A stretch of DNA of 64,000 bases from positions 4,191,001 to 4,255,000 of the forward strand of contig JAPTOF010000016.1 of NCBI GenBank assembly GCA_028554755.1, given 5' to 3'. The notes below the pieces were generated by a model that was not told the origin of the DNA, searched no databases, and worked only from the letters and a program-made list of their open reading frames with translations. The stretch comes from Cordia subcordata (taxonomy: Eukaryota; Streptophyta; Magnoliopsida; Boraginales; Cordiaceae). The position numbers were made by a program, and so were the translations under genes. The first letter of the stretch is position 1. Every line of letters begins with the position of its first letter. Positions 1 to 10,488 of this stretch are shown here, in pieces.

Positions 1-34
1 TAACTATGCAGGGTCGACAAAGGCAAAGCAAGCA

Positions 35-1264
35 ATGACTACACAATATAGTCTTGCTTCTGAAGTGTCAGATGCTTGGGTGTTGGATACAGGGGCTACC
101 AATCATGTGTCTAATGATCTGGCTCAATTCTCTACCCATACTTCTTATAAAGGTGCAGATTTAGTTTCTGTTGACAATGGCTTATCTTTGCCCATTTCAG
201 GTATAGGTTCCATTTCTTCATTTCAACCTCATTTCACACTCAAAAATCTCCTTCATGATCTTTCTATCTCTTATAATTTGATCTCTATCTCTCAATTAAT
301 ACAAGATAGTCAATTCACTCTTGTTTTTACTACAAAGGAGGTCAAAATCCTGGACTCAATCAACCATCAACTTCTGTTCAAGGGCTCCTATGAGAACGGC
401 CTATACTTGTTTCCTTTACCTGCTCAGTTACTCAAAGTTGCTCTACAAGCCTATTCTTACAGCACTCCATAGTCTAACTTGCCTTCTTTTGCTCTATGGC
501 ATCAGAGGCTTGGTCATCCACCTTCACAAATAATGCAAGTTATGTCTTCTACTTTGTCTCAATCATGTAATAACTATTATGTGAAGCATGTAATATAGCA
601 CAAATACACAAACTCTTAATAACTACTATGTGACGCATGTAATATAGCACAAATGCACAAACTCCCCTTTCCTTTTTCACAATCCACTGCTCTAGGCCTT
701 TTGATCTTATGCATACAAATATATGGGGACCTTCTCAGGTCTCTTCATTTCAAGGATATAGATATTACCTGATTTTTGTAAATAATTGCACAAGATATAG
801 ATGGATTTATCCTTTAAAATCAAAGGCATAAGTTCATTCTATTTTTGTCTCATTTACTGCTTTCATTGCAAATCAGTTCCGTACACAAATTAAAGTTCTA
901 AGATCAAATAATGTATCTAAGTTTGTTAAACACTCTATGACTACTTATATAAAATCACTTGGTATTTCTTCATCAAACCTCTTTCCCTTATACCCCAAAA
1001 CAAAATGGTAGAGTAAGAAGAAAACAAAGGCATTTGATAGAAACATTGCTTGCATTACTCCATCAATCATCTTTGCCTACTTTCTTTTGGTTAGAAGCTC
1101 TTGCCACTGAAAATTATTTGCTTAATAGACTGCCTAAGGCTATTCTTCAAAATAAATCTTCCTATGAATGTCTATATGGTCATGCTCTTGATTATTCTCA
1201 TCTTAAAGTATTTGGAAGTCTGCGTTTCCCATGTCTTAGACCATACACTAAACATATATTATAG
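35..1264 (+). pseudogene. copia protease, GAG-pre-integrase and integrase remnant
   Basis: The first open stretch (35-472) carries the aspartic protease motif WVLDTGATNHV with the catalytic D-T-G. It is followed by a degraded GAG-pre-integrase segment (LYGIRGLVIHLHK, where copia proteins have a W-H-R-L-G-H pattern). Integrase core pieces run from about 690 to 1260, including a segment like the family pattern around IWGPSQV, then TPKQNGRVRRKQRHL and FWLEALATENYLLNR. At least one frameshift, several stops and a 49-bp tandem duplication (568-665) interrupt the frame. No functional protein is expected. Confidence 0.8.
568..665. repeat. 49-bp direct tandem duplication inside the copia relic
   Basis: The segment starting TAATAACTATTATGTGAAGC at 568 recurs 49 bp later at 617 with a few substitutions. 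Both copies contain GCATGTAATATAGCACAAAT. It lies between the protease and integrase segments and adds to the disruption of the reading frame. Confidence 0.8.
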
Positions 1265-1797
1265 TCTAGATCCATACCATGCCTTTTTCTGGGCTATATC
1301 CTTTCTTCTAAAAGGTACAAATGCTATGACTTTAGAAACAAGATCCTCTATGTGTCCAGGCATGTTAAATTCTTTGAGAAGGCCTTTCTCTACTCTAAAA
1401 TGCATATAACTAAGCCCTTATCCTCAAAGACAAGCATTTCATATTATCTGCCTTTCTTTCCTACTCACCATAATCAAATTGTAGCTATCAACTCATCCCC
1501 TAATAGTTCTTATTTCTCATCATCTAGTGCATCCAGTCCACAATCCTTATTGCCAGTCACTCAGTCTACTGCAAGTACCTCTACAACTTCAAACATTTCA
1601 ACCCTCAATCCTAATGTTTCTGAAACGGTTCTTCTTGTGCCTCAACCTACAAATCCTTCTATTCCTACTCATCTAATGATAATTAGAGCCAAGACAAGTT
1701 CCTTAAAACCAAGAAACATGCACATCAATTCTTTAATTCTCACTCCACCAACCATTGAGCCTGGCACATTCAAAGAAGCATTCAAATATCTACACTA

Positions 1798-3230
1798 GAA
1801 TCAAGCTATAACTGATGAGTTTAAGGCATTACAAAACCAGAATACTTGGACCTTGGTACCTTTGCTAGGTCATAGGTTGCCAATTGAATGTAAATGGATC
1901 TATAGGATTAAGAAAAATACAAATGGAACTGTGGCAAGATTTTAAGCAAAACTGGTTGCTCAAGGATTTCATCAAGAATTTGGCATTGATTATTTTGAAA
2001 ATTTTAGTCCAGTTGTTAAAATACAAATTGTCAAAGTTGTGTAATCAGTAGCTTTAACTTCTAAATGGAATATCAAACAATTGGATAATGCATTTTTACA
2101 TGGCCATTTGTAGAAAGAAGTATATATGAAGCATCCTCCAGGATATGTTGATGAGCAGTTTCTTGATTATGTTTGTCTCCTTAAAAAGTCCATCTATGGA
2201 CTCAAACAAGCCTCTAGAGCCTGGTATTACATGTTAGTAGGCTTCCTGATCCAATAAGGATTTCTTTGTAGCAAAGCAGATGCATCTTTGTTTGTAAAAA
2301 AGACTACTCATGCCATACTTATCCTTCTTATCTATGTTGATGACATTATAATCACAGGCTTCTCCTCTTAGACTATCAATGATCTTATTCAACAAATGTC
2401 AACTAAATTTGCTATCAAAGATCTTGGCAGGCTCTTTTCCTTCTTGAGGCTATAGTTAAAATACAATGATAAAGGTCTTCTCTCGCACCAACAAAAGTAT
2501 GCTTCAGAGTTACTCAACAAAGCAAGCATACAGCAATGTAAACCTGTAGGTACACCAATCATTCCTCATAATTCAATGCCTAAACCATCTAAGCAGTGTC
2601 AACCTTATTCTAATTATTCTCAGTTTAGGAGTCTAGTAGGTGCTTTACAATATCTCGACCAGATATTCAGTTTGCAGTCAACACAGTGTGTCAACACATG
2701 CACAATCCAACTCAACATTATTTCTCGTTGCTAAAAAGGCTACTAAGGTTTATACAGGGTATTATCAAGAATGAATTGCAATTTACAATAGGCTCATTTC
2801 AACTCCAGGCTTTTTGTGACTCTGATTGGTCTGCAGATCCCTTAACAAAAAGATTTGTCTCTGGTTTTGCATCTTCTTAGGATTAAACTTAGTGTCCTGG
2901 TTCTTAAAGAGACAAGCTACAATCTCGAGGTCTTCCACAGAGATTGAGTACAGGGCCTTAGCCTCTTTTGCAGTAGAGTTAAAATGGCTTAAATTCATTC
3001 TTGCAGACTTGGCCATTCCATATTCAACACTCACCATCTTCTCTGATAACAACTCAGCTTTGGCCCTAGCCATGAATCCTTTTTAGCATAATAAAACAAA
3101 GCACATAGACATTGACTGCCATTTTGTAAGGGAGTAGGTGTTAGCTAATCAACTTCAACTACAATACATTCCCATAGCAAAACAAGTAGCTAATGTCTTT
3201 ACCAAGCCCTTTGCAATATCAACCTATCAT
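1798..3230 (+). pseudogene. copia reverse transcriptase and RNase H remnant
   Basis: Family-typical reverse transcriptase blocks can be read across several frames: [56 protein letters not shown] and the catalytic YVDDIIITG near 2335-2355. RNase H follows: FCDSDWSAD near 2812, RQATISRSSTEIEYRALA near 2910 and FSDNNSALALA near 3040, then the C-terminal region around 3100-3210 (QVANVFTKPF). Stops inside conserved blocks, such as after NGTVARF and after HGHL, show that it is inactive. The catalytic YVDD itself is preserved. Confidence 0.85.
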
Positions 3231-3269
3231 TATCTACTCTTCAAGCTTCCTCTGGTCTCTCCCAACCTC

Positions 3270-3530
3270 AGCTTGAGGGGAGATAATAAGGAAGAAAAGA
3301 AGAATGCAAGTACCAATCTGGTGATTAAAGAAACACGTGCTCAATTAGTTAGAGAATAAGTTGCAGGTAGCTAAAGTAGTTAGTAGGTGACAGCTCATCA
3401 AGATATTTGTAGAGTTAGTTAGCCTACCTTCTATAGATAGGTGCAAGTTACTCTATAAACATTCTTGAGCTGAATGTAAAAATAATATAGTCTTTATCTC
3501 TCTTATTTCTCTTTCATGGAGCAAACAACA
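3270..3530 (+). repeat. Putative copia polypurine tract and short 3' LTR
   Basis: The tract CTTGAGGGGAGA at about 3271-3282 sits just after the RNase H/C-terminal sequence, where copia elements have their polypurine tract. An LTR would begin near 3283 and may end near GCAAACAACA at 3530. The canonical TG start is not present (TAATAAGG instead), and there is no second LTR in the window to compare, so both borders are tentative. Confidence 0.4.
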
Positions 3531-3540
3531 AAGGCTCAAG

Positions 3541-5230
3541 CAAGGGCCCAAGGTATGGATTAAAGCTGTTTTTGGTAACATATTTGAAAAAGTAGCTAGT
3601 GCTTAACAACACGTCCAACAACTGGAGGCTTTACACCAGACATCCAATTCAGAGCAATCTTGCGTAGACCTCAACAAAACTAATGCAGTTCTAAATAAAA
3701 TGCTTGCTGACAAAGAATCTTTCTGGCCACAAAAAGGTAGGTGTAAATGGCTTGTCGATAGAGAAAGAAACACCAAATATTTCCACTCCCTTTGTATGAA
3801 ACAGAGAATTCGGAATCAAATTTGGTCTATTCATGACCAAGAATTGGGAGAAGTGGAGTGCCCAGAAGCTATTAAGAGCTCAGCTGTTCGTTTTTTCTTC
3901 AACCAGTTGACGGCAGAACAAACTAATTTGGAGGAATGTAGCTGGTCTACCGTTCCTCAAGTGATCAACCAGGATGATAACAGCGATATCAATAGGCCTC
4001 CAATAGTGCTCCTGGGCCTGACGGTTTTTCTACAGCATTTTACCGGTCATGTTGGGAGAATATTAAAGAAGATTTAGTTGATGTTGTCATTGAATTCTTT
4101 CAGGAGGGCGGGTAGCCAAAAGGGGTTACATCAACTAGCATCTCTCTTATTCCTAAGAAAAATAGTCCTGCATCTTGGAGTGACTTTAGACCCATCAGCC
4201 TCTGTACCGTTTTTAATAAATTTATCACCAAAATTCTGTCGAGTAGGCTTGGAAGACTTCTCCACAAGGTGATCTCTCTTAATCAGAGTGGATATATTAC
4301 TAATAGACTAATTAGTGACAACACCTTGCTCGCTCAAGAGCTTGTTACTAGCATTGATGCCAAGTTCAGAGGTTCAAATTCTATCTTAAAGCTTTACATG
4401 ACGAAGGCGTATGATCGGGTATCTTGGGAGTTCCTTTATCAAGCTATGCAACGCTTTGGCTTCGATGAAAACTGGATCACAAAGGTGCGAAAATATGTCT
4501 CTAATTGTTGGTTCTCTATCATGATTAATGGTGAATTGGCAGGTTACATTAAATCAAGTAGAGGACTCAGGCAGGGCGATCCTCTCTTGCCTCCCCTATT
4601 CATAGTTGCTGCAGAGTATTTCTGTAGAGGGCTTAATCATCTTTTCGATAACTATCCTAGCATCAGATATAAGGCAAAGGCAGACATGCATGTTTCCCAT
4701 CTCGCTTTTGCGAACGATATGATTATTTTCGCTTTGGTAGAGGTGTAGAACATCAAATGGACTTTGGGCCACTTTTATGAAAGCCAAATACTGTAAAAGC
4801 ACACCAGTACAGCTTTCTAGAAGTAAGCTTAATGACTCAAATGTTTGGAAAAGAATTCTAAAACAATCTAAGCTCGGTGAGGCAAACATTAGGTGGCGAA
4901 TAGGGAAAGGAGAAGTATTGTTTTGGCACGACATATGGTGGGGACACAAACCTCTCTCTCAACTTCGTGGTATCAGTAGAGATCATCTACTGCGAGTCAA
5001 TAAGCTTTGCTCTGCAGAAGAATCTATTAGTCATGTTTTCTTATCCTGTTCGAAGGTTAGACTAGTGTGGAAATATTTTGGGGAAGTTTTCAACATAAGG
5101 TTTACTCAGATGGGTACCATTAGCTCTTTGTTAATGAACTGGGTTACTTTTGGAAAATACATAACTAAAGGTCATGTTCATACAATTGTTCGAGTACTTA
5201 ATTCTTTGGTATCTCTGGCTTGAGAGAAAC
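3541..5230 (+). pseudogene. Plant LINE (non-LTR) reverse transcriptase and zf-RVT remnant
   Basis: The linker before the reverse transcriptase is visible (KCKW-like region, then DRERNTKYFHSL at about 3755-3790). The reverse transcriptase core is at 4269-4748: LNQSGYITNRLISDNTLLAQ, then KAYDRVSWEFLYQAM and GLRQGDPLLPPLF. The catalytic F/YADD motif has become FANDM (LAFANDMIIFA, near 4705-4735). At 4777-5223 a zf-RVT-like segment reads WRIGKGEVLFWHDIWWG and later SISHVFLSCSKVRLVW. Several frame changes and stops separate these parts. The endonuclease is missing, cut off by the copia relic on the left. Plant L1-type lineage by domain order. Confidence 0.85.
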
Positions 5231-5339
5231 ATAGCAAAGCACTGTGGGAAGGAATTCGAAGTTGAACATGTTATATAGCATGTGAAGTCTATGATTTATC
5301 AATTGGGACATGCTAGGTTGCTTTCTAGGGAGCATTAGA

Positions 5340-5734
5340 AATGATGGTAGAGATGGGTGCTCACATCATTGTCATGCCTGTCCTTTGGGGATTTAGTCGG
5401 ACCTTGGGAGATTTGCTATGAAATCGATCTTGAAAGCTCAGCGTTTGCTCAAGAATCTCAAAGGGAGTATCTCGCATGTGGTTCGGGAAGGCAATATGCT
5501 TGCTGACCACCTTGCGAATTTGGGGGCTTTATCTCTGTGATCTCAAGTACTCTATACCTTGGAGCGGCACAGGAAGCTTGGCAGATTAATCAAGTGTGAT
5601 TCACTTGGCCTTCCATACATTCGAAAAAAGAGATTGTTTTTCTAACGAGGTCACCTGCTTCGAACATTTGAGTGGTTGTAAGGGATGGTTCACGGTCATC
5701 CTCTGTTTTTTAATCAATAAAATGTTCACACGGG
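5340..5734 (+). pseudogene. LINE RNase H (RVT_3-like) tail and 3' UTR, copy 1
   Basis: The reading GPWEI..YD..KA.R.LKNLKG.I.HV.REGNMLA.HLANLGALS can be followed with frameshifts. It matches the RNase H fold appended to plant LINEs, where a valine/arginine-rich strand precedes NMLADHLA. A conserved tail follows (GTGGTTGTAAGGGATGGTTC, then ATCAATAAAATGTTC). The same tail recurs at 29085-30311 (-), 46343-47626 (+) and 52645-52772 (+), each time next to the same hAT-like element. This may be the true 3' end of the LINE at 3541-5230 or a second LINE copy abutting it. Confidence 0.7.
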
Positions 5735-6618
5735 CAGGGCTGGGAATCGGATTGGAAAGTCGAATATTTAAATAATTGGATACCGAATAATAGGATATCG
5801 GATTGAAAATTCCAATATCTGATCGAATAGTTTAAAACTAAATATCTGTTGGATATCAGATATTTGAATAGTAGATATTTTTGAATACGGATTTTCAAAC
5901 TTTCAAATTTTTTTAATAAACTAAAAAATAAAAATTTCAAATTGCAGGCTACTACTAATATTTTTTTAAACAACTCACACCAATTTTTATGTTCATAACT
6001 AATAGCAAGAGAAAAAAAAAATTAATTAGAGAGCAAAACTAAAATGTAACTCACTATCTCACAACTCTCCTTCATCCCTAATCTGAAACACACACGCAAC
6101 TCTCACTAACACAGCACTCACCATTACAACCCCCACCCCCTTGTCAATCCACTCTCTCATGAGACGCGCACACACACTACACGACTTTAACTCACTTTTT
6201 CAAACAGATGCAAATTGCTTTTTTTTAATTTAACTTGTATGCGTAGAAAAAAAAAATGATACCAAGAAGACGATTGACTCGGGGGTTTGGCGGTCGGTGA
6301 ACAGTGGATTGATGGTGTGGTGTGCTATGGCGCTTCAAAGAATTGAAGGAGAGTGAGTGAGGTTTTTAGTATGTTAGAGCTTAGATAAAACACTGAGTTT
6401 AGTATTTTGGTGTATTTTTTAATTTTTTTTTAAAAAAAGAGGCACCTAATATCCGAACGGATAGGAAAAACACTATTTAAGATTTGATCTAAAAATTTGA
6501 AAACATTTCGGATATCGGATCGGATATATCCGAAATTCAAAAAATTACTATTTTTCCTAGCCGTTTGAATTCAAATGCGGATATGGATTCAAATATGTAT
6601 AAGATATTCTCACCCTTA
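5735..6618. mobile_element. Non-autonomous hAT-like element, copy a
   Basis: It begins CAGGGCTGGGAATCGG and ends TATTCTCACCCTTA, matching the better preserved copy c (47627-48491), whose ends TAGGGGTGGGAA and TTTTCACCCCTA are inverted repeats typical of plant hAT elements. Flanks are CACACGGG and CATATGAG, a decayed 8-bp target duplication. Both ends are dense in CGGATAT/ATATCCG repeats, and no transposase is encoded. The middle (about 6060-6240) holds an AC-rich stretch. The element sits at exactly the same point after the LINE tail in all units, so one insertion predates the duplications. Confidence 0.75.
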
Positions 6619-7261
6619 CATATGAGCCACCTTATATAAAAAAATAAAAATAAAAAAAAGAGTAGAGATTATTGACTTTTGCGGACAAAATAAACCTCAT
6701 GATTTCGTGTTAAGCAGTTCGAGTGAGAGGACCAAAAGCAGTGATTGAACACGATGTGACTTATCCGAAGGTCGCCAAAGTTGAATTTCGGGTAGCATCC
6801 ATGCGTTTATTTTTTTTTTTTTGTCGGAACCATGCGTTTATTTTCCAACGTATAATTTTCCATTCATTCTCTTTCTCTTGCTTTTTCAAATGAGAATAAT
6901 CAACATTACTGTTTCATTAGTTTATCATTAATTTAATTTTAAAAAAAATATATGTTACCCTTCTGTGATTTATTTAATTAATTAGCTGACAATCTTACTA
7001 TGCTATAAAGTTGATCACATTAGTTCCTTACACTTTTCAAAATGTGTCAAATCTCCTATCTTGACTTTATTGTGCATTAGACACACCTTTTTTTTTTCTT
7101 TTGCATATATGATTATTAAAACTTGCAATGAGTTCTATATTTTGACAAGAATACCGTTATTTTTAACTAACAATGTTCAAATAATAATGAAAAGAAAAGG
7201 CAATTGTATCACCTTTCCGAAAGTATAAGGGGTAACGTAATACTTTTTAAAACCAAAAATG

Positions 7262-7660
7262 CAAGTAATATACTAAATAGACAAACCACGGCAAGTAATC
7301 TACTAATTAAACAAATCATAGAGGGGCAACATATCACCTTTTAAAAAGCACAAAAAAATAATATGATAAACTTTAAAACACGAAAGTAATAACTAATTAA
7401 ACAAACTAAAGGAAATATCTTGCACTTTATCCTTTACTTTTTTATGCCCAGTAAGCATAAAAAAATATGCTAAATAGACAAACCATAAACAGTAATCAAC
7501 TAATTAAACAATCCAAGTAAAAACAACATATCACCTTTTAAAAAACACAAAGAAGTAATATGATAAACTTTAAAATACAAGAGAGTAATAGCCAATTAAA
7601 CAAACCAAAGGGGATAACTTGTATTTTACGCTTTATTTTTTTGATGCCCACTAAGCATTT
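7262..7660. repeat. Imperfect tandem duplication (period about 196 bp) in the CYP76 upstream block
   Basis: TATCACCTTTTAAAAA recurs about 196 bp apart (near 7332 and 7530), together with flanking matches such as ACTAATTAAACAAA, ATATGATAAACTTTAAAA and TATGCCCAGTAAGCAT / GATGCCCACTAAGCAT. The same two-fold structure is present in front of copies 2 and 3, so it arose before the gene duplications. Confidence 0.7.
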
Positions 7661-7928
7661 CCCAACTTAACAAACTTTTTTCTTTTAATTTCTCGACTAA
7701 TAATCTCTCTTTTGCTAGACATCAAGTAGGCACACACGTAAGAACTGATAAATTGGACATAAGAAGAGCGATAATACGTAATAATTATGGACGCCAAGTC
7801 GTATTTGACGGTTTAATAGACTAACACGTTATTCCACTAAAGTGGATGAATAGCAGCCATAAGCAAACATTCTCCACCAGGCATCATTTTCTCCCTTATT
7901 TTAGTAAAGAATTCAAGCACTGACACAG

Positions 7929-7935
7929 TATAAAT
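7929..7935 (+). promoter_or_regulatory. TATA box of CYP76 copy 1, separated from its gene
   Basis: TATAAAT is aligned with the TATAAAT of copy 2 at 31701-31707, which lies 48 bp before that ATG. In copy 1 a 2.5 kb solo LTR now lies between this box and the ATG at 10489, so transcripts starting here would have to cross the LTR. Confidence 0.65.
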
Positions 7936-7946
7936 GAGGAAGCGAA

Positions 7947-8577
7947 TGTCATGCCCCAAATTCACCCACCAGAACTCGGGGCTGTGATCGTCGCGAGCTT
8001 AAGAAGATTACTCCTCTTAAACTTGCAAGGCTCTAAAACATAGTACAAAAACTATGACATCTCACAAAAATTCCATCAGAGCTCTGACAACATCAAGTTC
8101 AGTTATTTTACAAGTTCGAATTATTTACATCTAACCCAAGTTATAAGAAAAAAAGGCTAATTAAATTACATTAGTATCGCCATTAGGATCCTCTCTTGAA
8201 TAACCGAAATCATCACCCCTGCAAAAACATGTAAATGATATAATGAGCGAAACAAAGCTTAGTAAGTGGACACCCGAGATAAGACCTAGGAGTGGTTCTA
8301 ACAAAAGAGAACAGATCGGGATTAATAACAAATACCAGAAAATTACAGGATTCGAATAGATAGAAGTCAAGTTCAAATAAACGGACACATGAAGCCAGAC
8401 CAAAATCAGAGTACAACTCAGTGCTGTGAGATTAATACTAAATTCACCCTGTACACTATAAAAGATAGGCATTTACTCGCCTCTTCCTCTCACGATGAAA
8501 CTCCCACCGACGAGGGCACAGAAATCACACCTCCGTGTAGTGAACCATCTCCCATTGACGAACACAGAATAGAACAG

Positions 8578-8610
<33 letters not shown>

Positions 8611-10453
8611 CGGCAGTCTCACCTACTGGCTAGGTGTCACAACTCTAAGGGAACACACTTAACCACAAAAAACACACTAAATAATTCCAGAATTATGGGA
8701 TCCCAACACATCATATATAGGCTTAGAATTCTGATTACACACTGACAATTTGGACTTAGATAATAAAAGATATTCAGAAGACCCAAGTCAAACGAAAAGG
8801 GAACGAAATACCAGGGTGTAGATGGGTAGTCCAACTTACCTTGAGTCTAGCTTAACATTATGTACTCCAAGAATTAATAATTTCAACTCCACTTATTGCT
8901 GCAAGATAATAATACAATTGACTAAAATATTAAGAATTGAAATACACTACTTAGAGTTGTAAAGAAATAACATGCCCACAAGTTAAAATATTGGAGAACA
9001 GTTATAATAATACTCTTATCTTTCTTCTCTTTTCACAACCTTGCCACATGTAGAATTTATGTAAATCTAGTTCACAACTAGTTACAAACACTACTCGCAA
9101 TATCATTTCTCATTCTCACACACCACATGCCTTAATCATATAATTTCACGTTACTCTTTACAAATCATAGGTGAACTCAAGTAATGCATCTCCTTGTGAT
9201 ATTCAGCAAGTGTGCATATGTTTAATTCATAACTTAGTCAACAAAATTCTCTTAATAGCTTCGTGCACTATCATCATTAGCTCCTATCTTCATTCGTGCA
9301 CACTTTTATATAATGACTTTTTACACAACACACATGTACTTCTCGATTTATGCCTCCAAGTTTTCAAGATAGGTAAACATAATCTCACCTTAGCTATAAG
9401 TTCTTTCCCATGCACTCAAGCACATAGACAAAGCTAGAAATCGTGCTCATAGATACATGCAAATAAACTCACAATAATTGCCATATTTAAAAGTACAACT
9501 AAATTAACATAAAACTAACATTGCTTATCACTTGCATTCACAAGCAACATGTACTCTTTACACTTTACACAAAAGAAGAATAATTTCTTTGGCCAATTTC
9601 AACTTTACACCCATGTATAACGCATGCACTCCCAAACCCTCACTATTTTATGAAATTCCCAATATGAACCACATTTGTTGGTTCATATCACATAAAGTTT
9701 TATGTTACTTCCTTAACCAAGTGGGTTCCTTTTATACAAACATTTTTATACATGCCCACATGCCCTATTATACCCCAAGTCCACGATAGAACTACTTATG
9801 TTCCATACTTTACAAGTCCCAAAATCTACATTCAAAATATAATCGTTTAACTCTAGAGTTTCCTCCATGATAACAAACAAGATCTTAGCTATTTACTTTT
9901 ATTTTTAGTCCATAATTTTTGAAATAGCATCCCAAAATACACTCATCACCAATACACTTGAACAAATACGTATAGAACTAAAATCATAATCATTTGTAAA
10001 TTTAAACAAACATTCACGTATAAACACATGAACTTTAACCATTCACAAGTTATTGGTATGATTAATATGATATAACTCCAAAATGAAAATAGGTAAACAC
10101 GGAAACCTCAAAAGCTAGCATGTAGAGCTTCAATAAAAGCAAAAGCAAGACCACAGTTTTTTTTTTTTCTTTTCTTCTTGCTCTTCTCTGCTAAGCCGTG
10201 TGTGTGTGTGTGTGTTTTTGTCTTTTTTTCTTTTTTTCATCTTATCTTCCTATTTTTCTTGTTTTTGCATTTTAGTCCCTTGGAATCTAGCTATTTACCC
10301 AACCAACCCAACACTTGTCATTAGTAAACACCACACATGGGCACACACACACACACATAGTAAACATGCAATTGCAGCCATGTGTTTAGTTTTCTTTCTT
10401 TCTTCTTTTGTTTTGTTTTGTTTGTTTGTTTTTTTTTTTTTTGGGGTATCACA
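7947..10453. mobile_element. Solo LTR (2507 bp) inserted in the 5' leader of CYP76 copy 1
   Basis: The element starts TGTCATGCCCCA and ends TGGGGTATCACA, giving TG...CA ends within a 12-bp imperfect inverted repeat (10 of 12). It is flanked by a perfect 5-bp target duplication GCGAA (7942-7946 and 10454-10458). Copies 2 and 3 keep the unoccupied site (GGAAGCCAGTGTGG and GGAAGCCAATGTGG). Length, ends and 5-bp duplication fit an LTR retrotransposon reduced to one LTR by recombination. No coding sequence is supported inside; a (TA)n run lies at about 8578-8605 and long T tracts at 10158-10171 and 10428-10442. The lineage is not recognised. Confidence 0.85.
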
Positions 10454-10488
10454 GCGAATGTGGAGAATCTCAGAAATTGTGAGAGGCC

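Larger units (their letters stand above)
1..3530 (+). mobile_element. Ty1/copia LTR retrotransposon relic, 5' end outside the window
   Basis: Translated pieces on the + strand follow the copia order: protease, GAG-pre-integrase, integrase, reverse transcriptase, RNase H. Reading frames are broken throughout by stops and frameshifts, so the element is dead. The 5' LTR and gag lie to the left of the window. A purine-rich tract near 3270-3282 and a possible short 3' LTR follow the RNase H. The LINE sequence that begins at once afterwards suggests that copia inserted into, or beside, a LINE. The right edge is approximate because no target duplication could be seen. Confidence 0.85.
6619..7946 (+). 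repeat. CYP76 upstream (promoter) block, copy 1
   Basis: This block is conserved, with small indels, at 30372-31748 and 48492-49826, and its first about 75 bp recur at 53640-53715. It starts GAGCCACCTTATATA and includes GGCGGACAAAATAAACC-like text, an internal tandem duplication (7262-7660) and a conserved proximal part (CAGCCATAAGCAAACATT near 7853, then the TATA box). No protein-coding sequence is seen in it. It is the upstream region of copy 1, now cut from its gene by the solo LTR at 7947. Confidence 0.8.

Noticed and set aside
8161..9789. Several 60-118 codon reading frames between 8161 and 9789
   Set aside because: They lie inside the solo LTR, have no recognisable motif or codon pattern, and overlap on both strands.
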